Shown piece after piece: positions 1 through 5,556 of a stretch of 5,556 nucleotides of DNA (the first letter of the stretch is position 1; every line of letters starts with the position of its first letter). The notes under the pieces were generated by a model, which saw only the letters and a program-made list of their open reading frames with translations, was not told the DNA's origin and did no database searches. The translations under genes and the position numbers were made by a program. The DNA is from Polyangiaceae bacterium (GTDB lineage: Bacteria > Myxococcota_A > Polyangia > Polyangiales > Polyangiaceae). Location of the stretch: the NCBI GenBank assembly GCA_022447485.1, contig JAKVCH010000232.1:1-5556 (forward strand), read 5' to 3'.

Positions 1-413
1 ACGACCGAGCCCATACTCCCGCCCATGAAACGAAAGACGAATAATCCATAGCCAACCTCCTGGCCATCGATTTTGCCATGACCAATTTGCATGGCGTCGT
101 TGAGGCGGTTCTTTTCTTGAGCGCCTTTTACCCTGTCTTTATAGCTTTTGCCGTCATTAAAGAGCAGAGGATCAGCAGGGGCGAGGTGCTCATCCCATAA
201 GTTGAGCTTCCCATCGTCCAAGAGGAGTTTTTGCCACTCTCCCGGGCCCATGGGGTGATGGTAACCGCAGGTGCCGCAGACATTCCAATTCGTGGCAAAA
301 TCTTCAGCCGTGAGGACTTCTCCACAGCCTTTGCACTTGGAAAAGACGCCTTTGCCAACAGATTTCTTTTCGCTCTCATTCGCCTGAGGCGGTGTTCTTG
401 ATGGGAAAGCCAA
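1..413 (-). CDS. accD: Acetyl-CoA carboxylase carboxyltransferase subunit beta, N-terminal part (runs off the left edge)
   Basis: AccD is the beta half of the carboxyltransferase that moves the carboxyl group from carboxybiotin to acetyl-CoA, giving malonyl-CoA for fatty acid synthesis in the cytoplasm. Only 137 residues are visible; the family is usually about 280-300 long. Seen in the translation: a four-cysteine zinc ribbon C27-x2-C30-x15-C46-x2-C49 with the family spacing, then HHPMG, a DPLLFNDGKSYKDR segment, NDAMQ and the start of the carboxyltransferase core, FMGGSMGSV, at the window edge. The frame is closed upstream by TAG at 446-444 and has no ATG or GTG before the zinc ribbon. I therefore chose TTG at 413-411, which has an AAGG (426-423) nine bases upstream; ATT just before it is a poorer alternative. 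This start leaves a 26-residue polar tail before the first cysteine. The gene lies 156 bases downstream of ugd on the same strand and is probably co-transcribed. Identity is firm; the exact start is not. Confidence 0.93.
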   Translation of the reverse strand, partial: MAFPSRTPPQANESEKKSVGKGVFSKCKGCGEVLTAEDFATNWNVCGTCGYHHPMGPGEWQKLLLDDGKLNLWDEHLAPADPLLFNDGKSYKDRVKGAQEKNRLNDAMQIGHGKIDGQEVGYGLFVFRFMGGSMGSV

Positions 414-417
414 AATT

Positions 418-558
418 TTAAACCTTATAATTCTTTTCCGGCACTAGCTTCAATCCTCGGAGTTTTCTGCGCTTCAACCAAAGAAGCAGTCCAGAGGGGC
501 CGGAATGCAGGGGTCTAGCGCAAATTTTAGCTAGCGAAAACACCTCAGGGTCCTTCAT
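418..558 (-). CDS. Possible small basic protein, 46 aa, between ugd and accD
   Basis: An uninterrupted frame almost exactly fills the gap between ugd and accD. Its ATG (558-556) lies 11 bases after the ugd stop, and its TAA (420-418) lies four bases before the proposed accD start. I do not recognise the product. It has a short hydrophobic stretch (GLLLWL) followed by a strongly basic run (KRRKLRGLKL). No good Shine-Dalgarno sequence precedes the ATG. An internal GTG (543-541) has AAGGA (555-551) seven bases upstream, which would give a 41-residue product. The tight fit between two genes, with spacing typical of an operon, argues for a real gene. The short length, the unfamiliar sequence and the ease with which such frames occur by chance argue against it. 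If it is not translated, the gap is an untranslated operon spacer carrying the accD ribosome site. Confidence 0.28.
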   Translation of the reverse strand: MKDPEVFSLAKICARPLHSGPSGLLLWLKRRKLRGLKLVPEKNYKV

Positions 559-569
559 TTTATCATTGG

Positions 570-1913
570 TTACCGTATTGCTGTAAGGCTTTCCCCTCGA
601 CCAATACCATAATACTGAAAACCTTGGCGCTTCATCGCTGAGGGCGAGTAGAGGTTTCTACCATCAAAGATAATCGGTTGCTCCAACAAGTCTTTCAATG
701 CATCAAAGTCTGGTGCCCGGAATGGTTGCCATTCTGTGCAGATCACCAGGGCATCGGCTCCGGCCACCGCGTCTTCTTTATTGGGGAGTAACTTTAGATC
801 CGGGCGATCACCATAAATCCTTTGGCATTCAGCCATTGCCTCAGGATCGAAAGCTTGGACCTTGGCCCCTTGAGACCATAAATATTCCATTAGAACTCGA
901 GCGGGAGCTGCACGCATATCGTCTGTATTCGGCTTGAAGGCGAGCCCCCAGAGCGCGAAGGTTTTTCCCTGAAGCTCGCCCTGATAATGAAGAGCGATCT
1001 TATCCGAGAGTATAGACTTTTGCCTCAGTTTGACGTTTTCGTCTTCTTGCAAGAGCTGCGCTTCATAGCCGACTTCCTCTGAGGTTTTGACGAGGGCCTG
1101 GACATCTTTCGGGAAGCAAGAGCCGCCGTAACCACAGCCTGGGTAAATGAAGTCGTAACCGATTCGAGGGTCGGAACCGATTCCCTTACGGACAGACTCC
1201 ACGTCTGCGCCCAGGCGTTCCGCCAGGTTAGCTATCTCGTTCATGAAAGAGATCTTGGTCGCCAGGAGGCAGTTCGCTGCATACTTTGTGAGCTCGGCAC
1301 TTCGAACGTCCATGATGATCGTGCGTTCATGGTTACGATTAAATGGGGCGTAGAGCTCGCGCATCTCGTCGGCGACCGCATGATTATCGCAGCCGATGAC
1401 GATTCGATCGGGCTTTGCACAATCAGCGATAGCTGCTCCTTCTTTGAGGAATTCAGGGTTCGATACGACATCGAATGGTATGCTCGCGTCGCGGGCCTGC
1501 AGATGGTGGTTGATCGTGGCTCTCACCTGATCTGCCGTCCCCACAGGCACCGTCGATTTGTCGACGATCACTTTTCTTTCCGTCATGTGCGTGGCGATAG
1601 TCTTGGCGACCTCCAAGACATACTTGAGGTCCGCGGAGCCATCTTCATCGGGAGGAGTACCGACCGCAATAAATTGATACTGACCATGGGCCACGCCCTG
1701 CAGAGCATCGGTGGTGAAGGAGAGGCGTCCGGCCTGTCGATTCCGCTCGACTAAGGCGCTGAGTCCTGGTTCGAAAATCGGCATCTCGCCCCGTTGAAGG
1801 CCAGCTATCTTTTTCTCGTCGATATCGACGCAGAGGACTCGATGCCCTACGTCGGCGAAGACCGCCCCCTGGACGAGGCCAACGTAGCCGGTGCCGAAAA
1901 CCGTGACTTTCAT
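570..1913 (-). CDS. ugd: UDP-glucose 6-dehydrogenase
   Basis: This cytoplasmic enzyme oxidises UDP-glucose to UDP-glucuronate with two NAD+, supplying precursor for exopolysaccharide, capsule or LPS sugars. The 447-residue product has the usual family length and full architecture. The N-terminal Rossmann fold has GTGYVG (residues 7-12) and D30 at the end of strand 2 for the NAD ribose. The NPEFLKEGAA segment (152-161) follows. The central helical domain carries the ELTKYAAN motif, with K210 and N214 in the positions of the catalytic Lys/Asn. The catalytic cysteine is C266 in GYGGSCFPKD. The C-terminal UDP-binding domain includes WGLAFKPNTDDMR and ends with a FDGRN-type segment. The start is set at ATG 1913, because MKVTVFGTGYVGL is where the family begins; an in-frame TTG at 1925 would add four residues and looks unnecessary. 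All key residues are present, so it should be active. It is transcribed leftward towards accD and diverges from the STAND ATPase gene. Confidence 0.97.
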   Translation of the reverse strand: MKVTVFGTGYVGLVQGAVFADVGHRVLCVDIDEKKIAGLQRGEMPIFEPGLSALVERNRQAGRLSFTTDALQGVAHGQYQFIAVGTPPDEDGSADLKYVLEVAKTIATHMTERKVIVDKSTVPVGTADQVRATINHHLQARDASIPFDVVSNPEFLKEGAAIADCAKPDRIVIGCDNHAVADEMRELYAPFNRNHERTIIMDVRSAELTKYAANCLLATKISFMNEIANLAERLGADVESVRKGIGSDPRIGYDFIYPGCGYGGSCFPKDVQALVKTSEEVGYEAQLLQEDENVKLRQKSILSDKIALHYQGELQGKTFALWGLAFKPNTDDMRAAPARVLMEYLWSQGAKVQAFDPEAMAECQRIYGDRPDLKLLPNKEDAVAGADALVICTEWQPFRAPDFDALKDLLEQPIIFDGRNLYSPSAMKRQGFQYYGIGRGESLTAIR

Positions 1914-2037
1914 AGTAGTAAGCAAAGAACTTCAGAGCTCCGTTGGCAAGGGCTGATTGATTTTCTCTGCGCTGAGGCATTCTGCTAAGAATCGGGTCTT
2001 GTGCCTACATACCTCCAGCTGTCAGACTACAGAGGAA
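1914..2037. promoter_or_regulatory. Divergent intergenic region between ugd and the STAND ATPase gene
   Basis: These 124 bases must hold, or lie next to, the promoters of both divergent genes. On the minus strand there is a weak sigma70-like pair: TTAGCA (1988-1983) and GAAAAT (1965-1960) with a 17-base spacer. Each box matches consensus at four of six positions, which would place a ugd transcript start about 40 bases before its ATG. On the plus strand the best candidate is an extended -10-like TGCTAAGAAT (1983-1992) without a convincing -35. GAGG (2032-2035) lies only two bases from the ATG at 2038, which is tight spacing for a Shine-Dalgarno site. The promoter assignments are guesses; the divergent arrangement itself is clear. 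Confidence 0.25.
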
Positions 2038-4671
2038 ATGTCCGCAATCGATCAGGTCTCTCTCCGCAATCACGACCTCAGTGGCGCTTTGGTCGGTCGA
2101 AAGAAAAAGCTGGAGCGTCTCAAAAGAACCCTCGACTTGGTCTCTTCGGAGAATGAAGCGCGGGCCGTTTCTCTCGTTGGGCCGGCGGGAGTCGGCAAGA
2201 CCCGAATTGTCGAAGAATTTTTGGGCGAGGCCGGGAGCGGCTTAACAGGGTTGAGGGTTTATCGAACCCAGGCTCGTCAACGAGGCCTGAGTTATGGGGT
2301 GTTCTCGAGGCTCTTGAGAGCTCGATTGGGCATTGGCGACGAAGTACCAGAAGAGCAGGCCTTGCGGCGCGTCACTGTTGAAGTGGCCCGGGTGCTCGAT
2401 GACCACGATGTGGACGATGTCTGTTTCTTTTTGGGACAGCTGATGGGACTCAGCTTTCCTGCCTCGCCGCTGACCCGTGCCTTGGGAGCCTCGCCCGGTC
2501 AGGCTCAGGCACTCCGCGGCGCGGTCATCCGTCGCTTCTTTGAAGCTGACGCTCGACAAGGCCCCTTGGTCTTATTTTTCGATAACTTGCATCTCGCCGA
2601 TGCCGATAGTTTGGACCTTCTAGAAGAATTGATCAGCGAGGCAGAGGGCTCGCTGCTCATTGTCTGTGCTGGCGGTCGTGAGCTTCTTGGAAAGCGCGAA
2701 GATTGGGGCAGTAGTGGTGCCTCAACCCATGAGTTGATCGAATTAGAGTCCCTTTCGGGTATAGAAGCTGCCCAATTGATCAAGCAGATGTTGAGTCGTT
2801 GCTCTGGGGGAACACCCGATGCTCTGATTGATGCAGCTGTCCAGGCAGCTGGTGGGAACCCTGGGCAGCTGGTGCAAATGGTGCGCAGTTTCTTCGACGC
2901 CGGGGTTCTCGAAGAAATCGGGCAGGGGGGAGAGAGCTGGCGTGTGAACCTCGATCGCCTCTCTGCAATGCGTTTGCCGATGTCGGTGGATGAGGCTGTC
3001 GCTTTGCGCATCTCTGCTTTGAGCCCCGAGGAGCGTACGATTCTCGAACACGCAGCGGCCATGGGCAGCGTGTTTTGGTTGGGCGGGTTGGTTTCTTTGG
3101 CGCGCATGGGGCGTCCCGCTCCTGCCTTATGGTCCAACCGTGAGAAGGCAGACCTTGAGCGCATATCCCAGGTGCTCAAGCGTCTCGTGGAGCGCGATTA
3201 CCTCCTCGGTCTCGACGATGCGGTTTTTCCTGAAGAGCAGGAATTTGTTTTCCGACATAATTTTGAAAGAGAAAAGATCTCTTCTTTGACCAGTGCAGCC
3301 GCTGCTCGGCGGTATCATCAGACGGTGGCCGATTGGCTCTCCCAAAAGAATACAGCTCGCTCCGAGGAAGAGTACACCGCCACGCTCGCCGAGCACCTTG
3401 AGAAGGCTGGTTCGATCACTCGCTCAGCGTTTACATTTCTCGATGCGGGGGATATTGCTCGCCGTAATTTCGCATTGCGCAAAGCGACGGAGTACTACGA
3501 GCGAGGCTTAACTTCGCTGGGAGATGACGACGCGCGTCGGCGTATTGATGCTCTTCATGACTATGGCGATGTTTTAGTTTTACTCGGTAAGACTGACCAA
3601 GCTATGGAGACATTTCGTCAGATGTTGGCCATTGCTTACCAAATGAACCTGCTTGGAAAAGGAGGCGCCGCTCATAATCGGATAGGTCGGCTCTTTCGCG
3701 AAACCGGAAGGTTGGCGGATGCAGGACAGCACTTAGCGGCGGCTCGTGAACTTTTTCACGAGGTGGGTGATAAACGGGGTGTTGCTGCCAGCATTGACGA
3801 TATGGGCAAATTGCTCTGGATGCGCGGCGAATACGATGCCGCTTTGAAAGAGATGAGGACGGCTCTCGATATGCGCCGTGAACTGGGCGATCGTCGGTCG
3901 ATTGCCCTTTCGCTGAATAATATTGGCCTGGTTTGGATGGATCATGGTCGCCCAGTCCAAGCCAAAGAGGCCTTGGAGGCATCTTTAGCGATGCGGCGTG
4001 AGATCAACGATCCTGTGGGTGTTGCCGATAGTTTGAATACTCTTGGCTCTTTGAGCGTCGATCAAAACCAATTCGAGAGCGCTTTGAATTACTTTCGGGA
4101 AGCCCATTCCGTTTTGGTCGATATTGGGGAAAGAAAGAGAATTACCGAGTCTTTGACCCATATCGGCCAAACCTTGGCTCGGCTCGGTAAGGGCGAAGAG
4201 GCGATCGAGATTCTAGAAGAAGCAGAGCGAGCATCGGCAGAATTGGGCGATAAGCTTCAGCTGGCGGAAGCTAAGCGAGGCTTAGCGAAAAGCTATCTCT
4301 TGAAAGGTGAGATGAAAAAGTCGCGGCGCTACATTCGCGATGCAGTCGACCTTTTTGCTCAAGTCAGGAGCAAAGCTCATCTAGCGATCGCTTTGAGAAC
4401 ATTGGGCGAAGTGACAGGTGCCGGGGCCTGGGGAAAGCAATTTGAAGGTAAGGCGGTCGAGTACTTTATGCGTTCGATAGCCATGGCAAAAGAGATTGGT
4501 AACGAAGTGGAAGTTGCCAGAAGCTATCTCGCTTTTTCAGGTTATGTCACGGCGACCGAGGGCTTTGCTCAAAATGGCGAGATTCAGCGGGAAGCGGTAA
4601 AGCTCAAAGAGATGGCTGCCGAAATATTCGAACGACATCGCATTGAGAGTGCTCCATTAATTGGTGAGTAA
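2038..4671 (+). CDS. STAND/AAA-type ATPase with C-terminal TPR array
   Basis: A large (877 aa) soluble signalling ATPase of the AAA_16/STAND type found in transcription regulators and kinase-associated proteins; its partner is unknown. A VGR motif (residues 19-21) opens the NTPase domain. Walker A is GPAGVGKT (48-55). Walker B is LVLFFD ending at D182, followed by NLHLAD, where the family more often has DD or DE and HWAD. A sensor-like LLIVCAGGR has R214, and GGNP lies at 272-275. A winged-helix-like region follows (about 310-400), ending in FVFRHNFERE (403-412). From about residue 462 to the end the protein is TPR helices, seven of them in a strict 40-residue period. I see no kinase, DNA-binding, TIR, nuclease, signal peptide or membrane segment, so any output domain must be a partner. 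The start at ATG 2038 is chosen because the NTPase domain begins 15-20 residues later. In-frame TTGs at 1957 and 1999 would add residues unlike the family. Its stop is followed at once by the next gene's ATG, implying translational coupling. Confidence 0.9.
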   Translation: MSAIDQVSLRNHDLSGALVGRKKKLERLKRTLDLVSSENEARAVSLVGPAGVGKTRIVEEFLGEAGSGLTGLRVYRTQARQRGLSYGVFSRLLRARLGIGDEVPEEQALRRVTVEVARVLDDHDVDDVCFFLGQLMGLSFPASPLTRALGASPGQAQALRGAVIRRFFEADARQGPLVLFFDNLHLADADSLDLLEELISEAEGSLLIVCAGGRELLGKREDWGSSGASTHELIELESLSGIEAAQLIKQMLSRCSGGTPDALIDAAVQAAGGNPGQLVQMVRSFFDAGVLEEIGQGGESWRVNLDRLSAMRLPMSVDEAVALRISALSPEERTILEHAAAMGSVFWLGGLVSLARMGRPAPALWSNREKADLERISQVLKRLVERDYLLGLDDAVFPEEQEFVFRHNFEREKISSLTSAAAARRYHQTVADWLSQKNTARSEEEYTATLAEHLEKAGSITRSAFTFLDAGDIARRNFALRKATEYYERGLTSLGDDDARRRIDALHDYGDVLVLLGKTDQAMETFRQMLAIAYQMNLLGKGGAAHNRIGRLFRETGRLADAGQHLAAARELFHEVGDKRGVAASIDDMGKLLWMRGEYDAALKEMRTALDMRRELGDRRSIALSLNNIGLVWMDHGRPVQAKEALEASLAMRREINDPVGVADSLNTLGSLSVDQNQFESALNYFREAHSVLVDIGERKRITESLTHIGQTLARLGKGEEAIEILEEAERASAELGDKLQLAEAKRGLAKSYLLKGEMKKSRRYIRDAVDLFAQVRSKAHLAIALRTLGEVTGAGAWGKQFEGKAVEYFMRSIAMAKEIGNEVEVARSYLAFSGYVTATEGFAQNGEIQREAVKLKEMAAEIFERHRIESAPLIGE
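3541..4380 (+). repeat. Seven in-phase 40-residue TPR units (120-base period) within the ATPase gene
   Basis: Residues 502-781 divide into seven consecutive units of exactly 40 residues without insertion or deletion. The diagnostic alanine of TPR helix B falls at 522, 562, 602, 642, 682 and 722, with Ser at 762. A helix-A small residue falls at G510, G550, G590, G630, G670, G710 and A750. A turn glycine falls at 517, 557, 597, 637, 717 and 757, with Asn at 677. A less regular unit precedes the array (462-501, one residue out of phase), and one 44-residue unit plus a final helical stretch follow it. Canonical TPRs are 34 residues; 40-residue versions are known from kinesin light chain and LGN/Pins-type proteins and usually bind peptides or protein partners. 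The units have diverged in sequence, so this is an old array, not a recent tandem duplication. Confidence 0.85.
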
Positions 4672-4720
4672 ATGATGGTCATCGGTGAACGACTTTTTGG
4701 GAAGGTGAGTGTTGCTCACC
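4663..4720 (+). promoter_or_regulatory. Translation start region with duplicated GGTGAGT and a complementary CTCACC
   Basis: GGTGAGT occurs at 4663-4669, overlapping the ATPase stop codon and acting as the likely Shine-Dalgarno site for the ATG pair at 4672/4675. It occurs again at 4704-4710. CTCACC at 4715-4720 is complementary to GGTGAG in either copy. With the nearer copy it makes a 6-bp hairpin with a five-base loop (4704-4720). With the farther copy it would cover the ribosome site. These two pairings exclude each other, so the arrangement could tune initiation of the downstream gene. The complementarity is directly visible; a regulatory role is inference, and six-base pairings do occur by chance. 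Confidence 0.25.
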
Positions 4721-5556
4721 ATGCCTACGCCCTCGGTGTGATTGCGGCGGCGGGCGAAATTGGCCCTGCAGATTTGGAGGTAGAGCTGCGCGGCACAGGA
4801 TACCCCTTGCTGCCTTTGCTGGGCCCAGCCGCGCTCGCTCAACCTGGACGCTTCTCCAGAAAAAAAGGAAAAATATTGCTGAGAGCGCCGCTAGCAGAGA
4901 TCGCAGCAGATATAATGTCTCAGTTGAAGGGCTCCGATGGCAGCTTCATGGCAGGGTTCTCGCCGGAGTTAGCACGCTCTTTTCTTTTAGGTATTTTCGA
5001 TGCTGCCGGAAAAGTTTCTCGACCGGATCAAGGTTTTTTTCCTGAGTTGCAGGAGCACGGTTCGACCAGCGCTCAGCAGAGAGTCGCTGGGCCGCGAGTG
5101 AGCTTGCGCTCTCCCGGAGATTGTCTTCTTGCCGAGCTGATTGATCATGTCGGTCAAGCTCCCTCAGCCCTTACCAAAACTCATGCGATCTGGGAGGGGC
5201 TCGATGCTCTCGACCTATTGGGATTTCTCTATCACGGTCGTACACGCGAAGACCTGATAACTGCAGAGAGTCTGGAGACCTCGTGGCGAGGAGCACTAGA
5301 AAACCATCGAGGCGCAACACCAATTTCCGTAGCTGAGTCGATCGAAAAGCAGGCAGAGAATTATTGTTTCCGTCCCAAAGGTTTCAGACGCTTTCTGCAA
5401 TGGGCACAAAGGGTCGACGCTCTGACCCTGAACGCTCCAGCGGAGCCTCTTGGTTCGATGAGGGTGCAGCGGCTGTGTCCTGAGGCTGTCTTACCCGGCA
5501 AGGAACGGGTTTCTGACTCTGGGTACGACCTGACCGTTATCGATAAAAAGAAGACT
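4672..5556 (+). CDS. Degenerate LAGLIDADG domain fused to a dUTPase-like domain (partial, runs off the right edge)
   Basis: An open frame of 295 codons with no stop before the window ends. ATG 4672 follows the ATPase stop TAA (4669-4671) directly; a second ATG at 4675 is six bases from GGTGAG and may be the true start. Residues 19-30 (YALGVIAAAGEI) and 104-115 (FLLGIFDAAGKV) align with the two LAGLIDADG helices of single-chain homing endonucleases. The second is followed by beta-strand-like VSLRS, LLAELIDHVG and a W-x2-LDALDLLGFLY segment, as in that fold. The eighth LAGLIDADG position, normally the metal-binding Asp, is A27 and A112, so nuclease activity is unlikely. From about residue 264 the sequence (VQRLCPEAVLPGKERVSDS, then GYDL at 284-287) fits the first strands and motif I of trimeric dUTPases, which hydrolyse dUTP to dUMP and PPi. 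Motifs II-V, including the catalytic Asp, lie beyond the window. No intein splice residues are seen. The frame is certain; the LAGLIDADG call is likely, and the dUTPase call is probable but rests on one motif. Confidence 0.72.
   Translation, partial: MMVIGERLFGKVSVAHHAYALGVIAAAGEIGPADLEVELRGTGYPLLPLLGPAALAQPGRFSRKKGKILLRAPLAEIAADIMSQLKGSDGSFMAGFSPELARSFLLGIFDAAGKVSRPDQGFFPELQEHGSTSAQQRVAGPRVSLRSPGDCLLAELIDHVGQAPSALTKTHAIWEGLDALDLLGFLYHGRTREDLITAESLETSWRGALENHRGATPISVAESIEKQAENYCFRPKGFRRFLQWAQRVDALTLNAPAEPLGSMRVQRLCPEAVLPGKERVSDSGYDLTVIDKKKT

Noticed and set aside
128..379. An 83-codon leftward frame beginning with ATG at 379.
   Set aside because: It is out of frame with the zinc-ribbon and carboxyltransferase motifs of accD, which occupy the same bases.
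467..489. Imperfect hairpin (CTGC-gc-TTC / GAA-GCAG, seven-base loop) between ugd and accD, considered as a terminator.
   Set aside because: The stem is short and bulged, and no T-run follows it in the direction of transcription (the adjacent run reads as A on the minus strand).
1914..1925. Four-residue extension of ugd from TTG 1925.
   Set aside because: The family begins at MKV just before the GxGxxG strand, so ATG 1913 is preferred.
1329..1980. Open frames of 111-141 codons overlapping ugd on both strands.
   Set aside because: They lie over a clearly functional ugd in other frames, and their translations have no recognisable fold. They are shadows.
2012..2035. Weak hairpin (CCT and CTGT pairing with ACAG and AGG) that would cover the ATPase ribosome site.
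   Set aside because: Only seven pairs with a four-base bulge; too weak to claim without covariation.
1957..2037. N-terminal extension of the ATPase from an in-frame TTG at 1957 (27 more residues) or TTG at 1999.
   Set aside because: The extension lies in the divergent promoter region, has no good ribosome site and is not needed for the NTPase domain. ATG 2038 fits the family better, although its GAGG is unusually close.
4860..5040. Homopolymers A7 (4860-4866) and T7 (5034-5040) in the fusion gene, considered as frameshift or phase-variation sites.
   Set aside because: The zero frame is intact through both and carries the recognised motifs on both sides. A -1 shift at A7 would run only to a stop near 5045. 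Nothing shows programmed slippage.
4672..5460. The LAGLIDADG segment as an intein interrupting a dUTPase.
   Set aside because: There is no dUTPase sequence before it, no Cys/Ser at an N-terminal splice point and no His-Asn-Cys/Ser/Thr junction before the dUTPase-like part. The segment starts at the gene's own start codon.

Overview
The window is ordinary bacterial DNA: dense coding, short gaps and roughly even GC (estimated by eye, slightly above 50%). Long AAA-ATPase/TPR signalling proteins are typical of myxobacteria, Bdellovibrio-like bacteria and related predatory or environmental lineages. That is a weak clue, and I cannot name the organism from sequence alone.

Layout. The left third is transcribed leftward and looks like core metabolism: ugd (UDP-glucose 6-dehydrogenase, 570-1913), a possible 46-residue small ORF filling the gap (418-558), and the start of accD (acetyl-CoA carboxylase beta subunit, 413 to the left edge, truncated by the window). 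A 124-base divergent intergenic region (1914-2037) separates this from a rightward unit. That unit has two genes: an 877-residue STAND-type ATPase with a long TPR tail (2038-4671), and a second gene starting on the base after its stop codon (4672 to the right edge, open, no stop in the window).

The second rightward gene is the most interesting item. Its first ~230 residues carry two LAGLIDADG-type helices (residues 20-28 and 105-113) spaced as in a single-chain homing endonuclease. At both catalytic positions the usual Asp is Ala. After about residue 262 the protein turns into what looks like the start of a trimeric dUTPase, including a motif I of the form SDSGYDL (residues 281-287). I read it as a domesticated, probably nuclease-dead LAGLIDADG domain fused to a dUTPase-like enzyme and translationally coupled to a STAND/TPR signalling ATPase. 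The LAGLIDADG reading rests on motifs and spacing; the dUTPase reading rests on one motif, because the rest of the domain lies outside the window.

How the genes may work together. Ugd (UDP-glucuronate for polysaccharide) and AccD (malonyl-CoA for lipids) both feed envelope synthesis. The rightward pair would join a nucleotide-driven sensor/scaffold to an enzyme of dUTP metabolism or a dUTPase-derived regulator. A stress or phage-response role is conceivable but is inference only.
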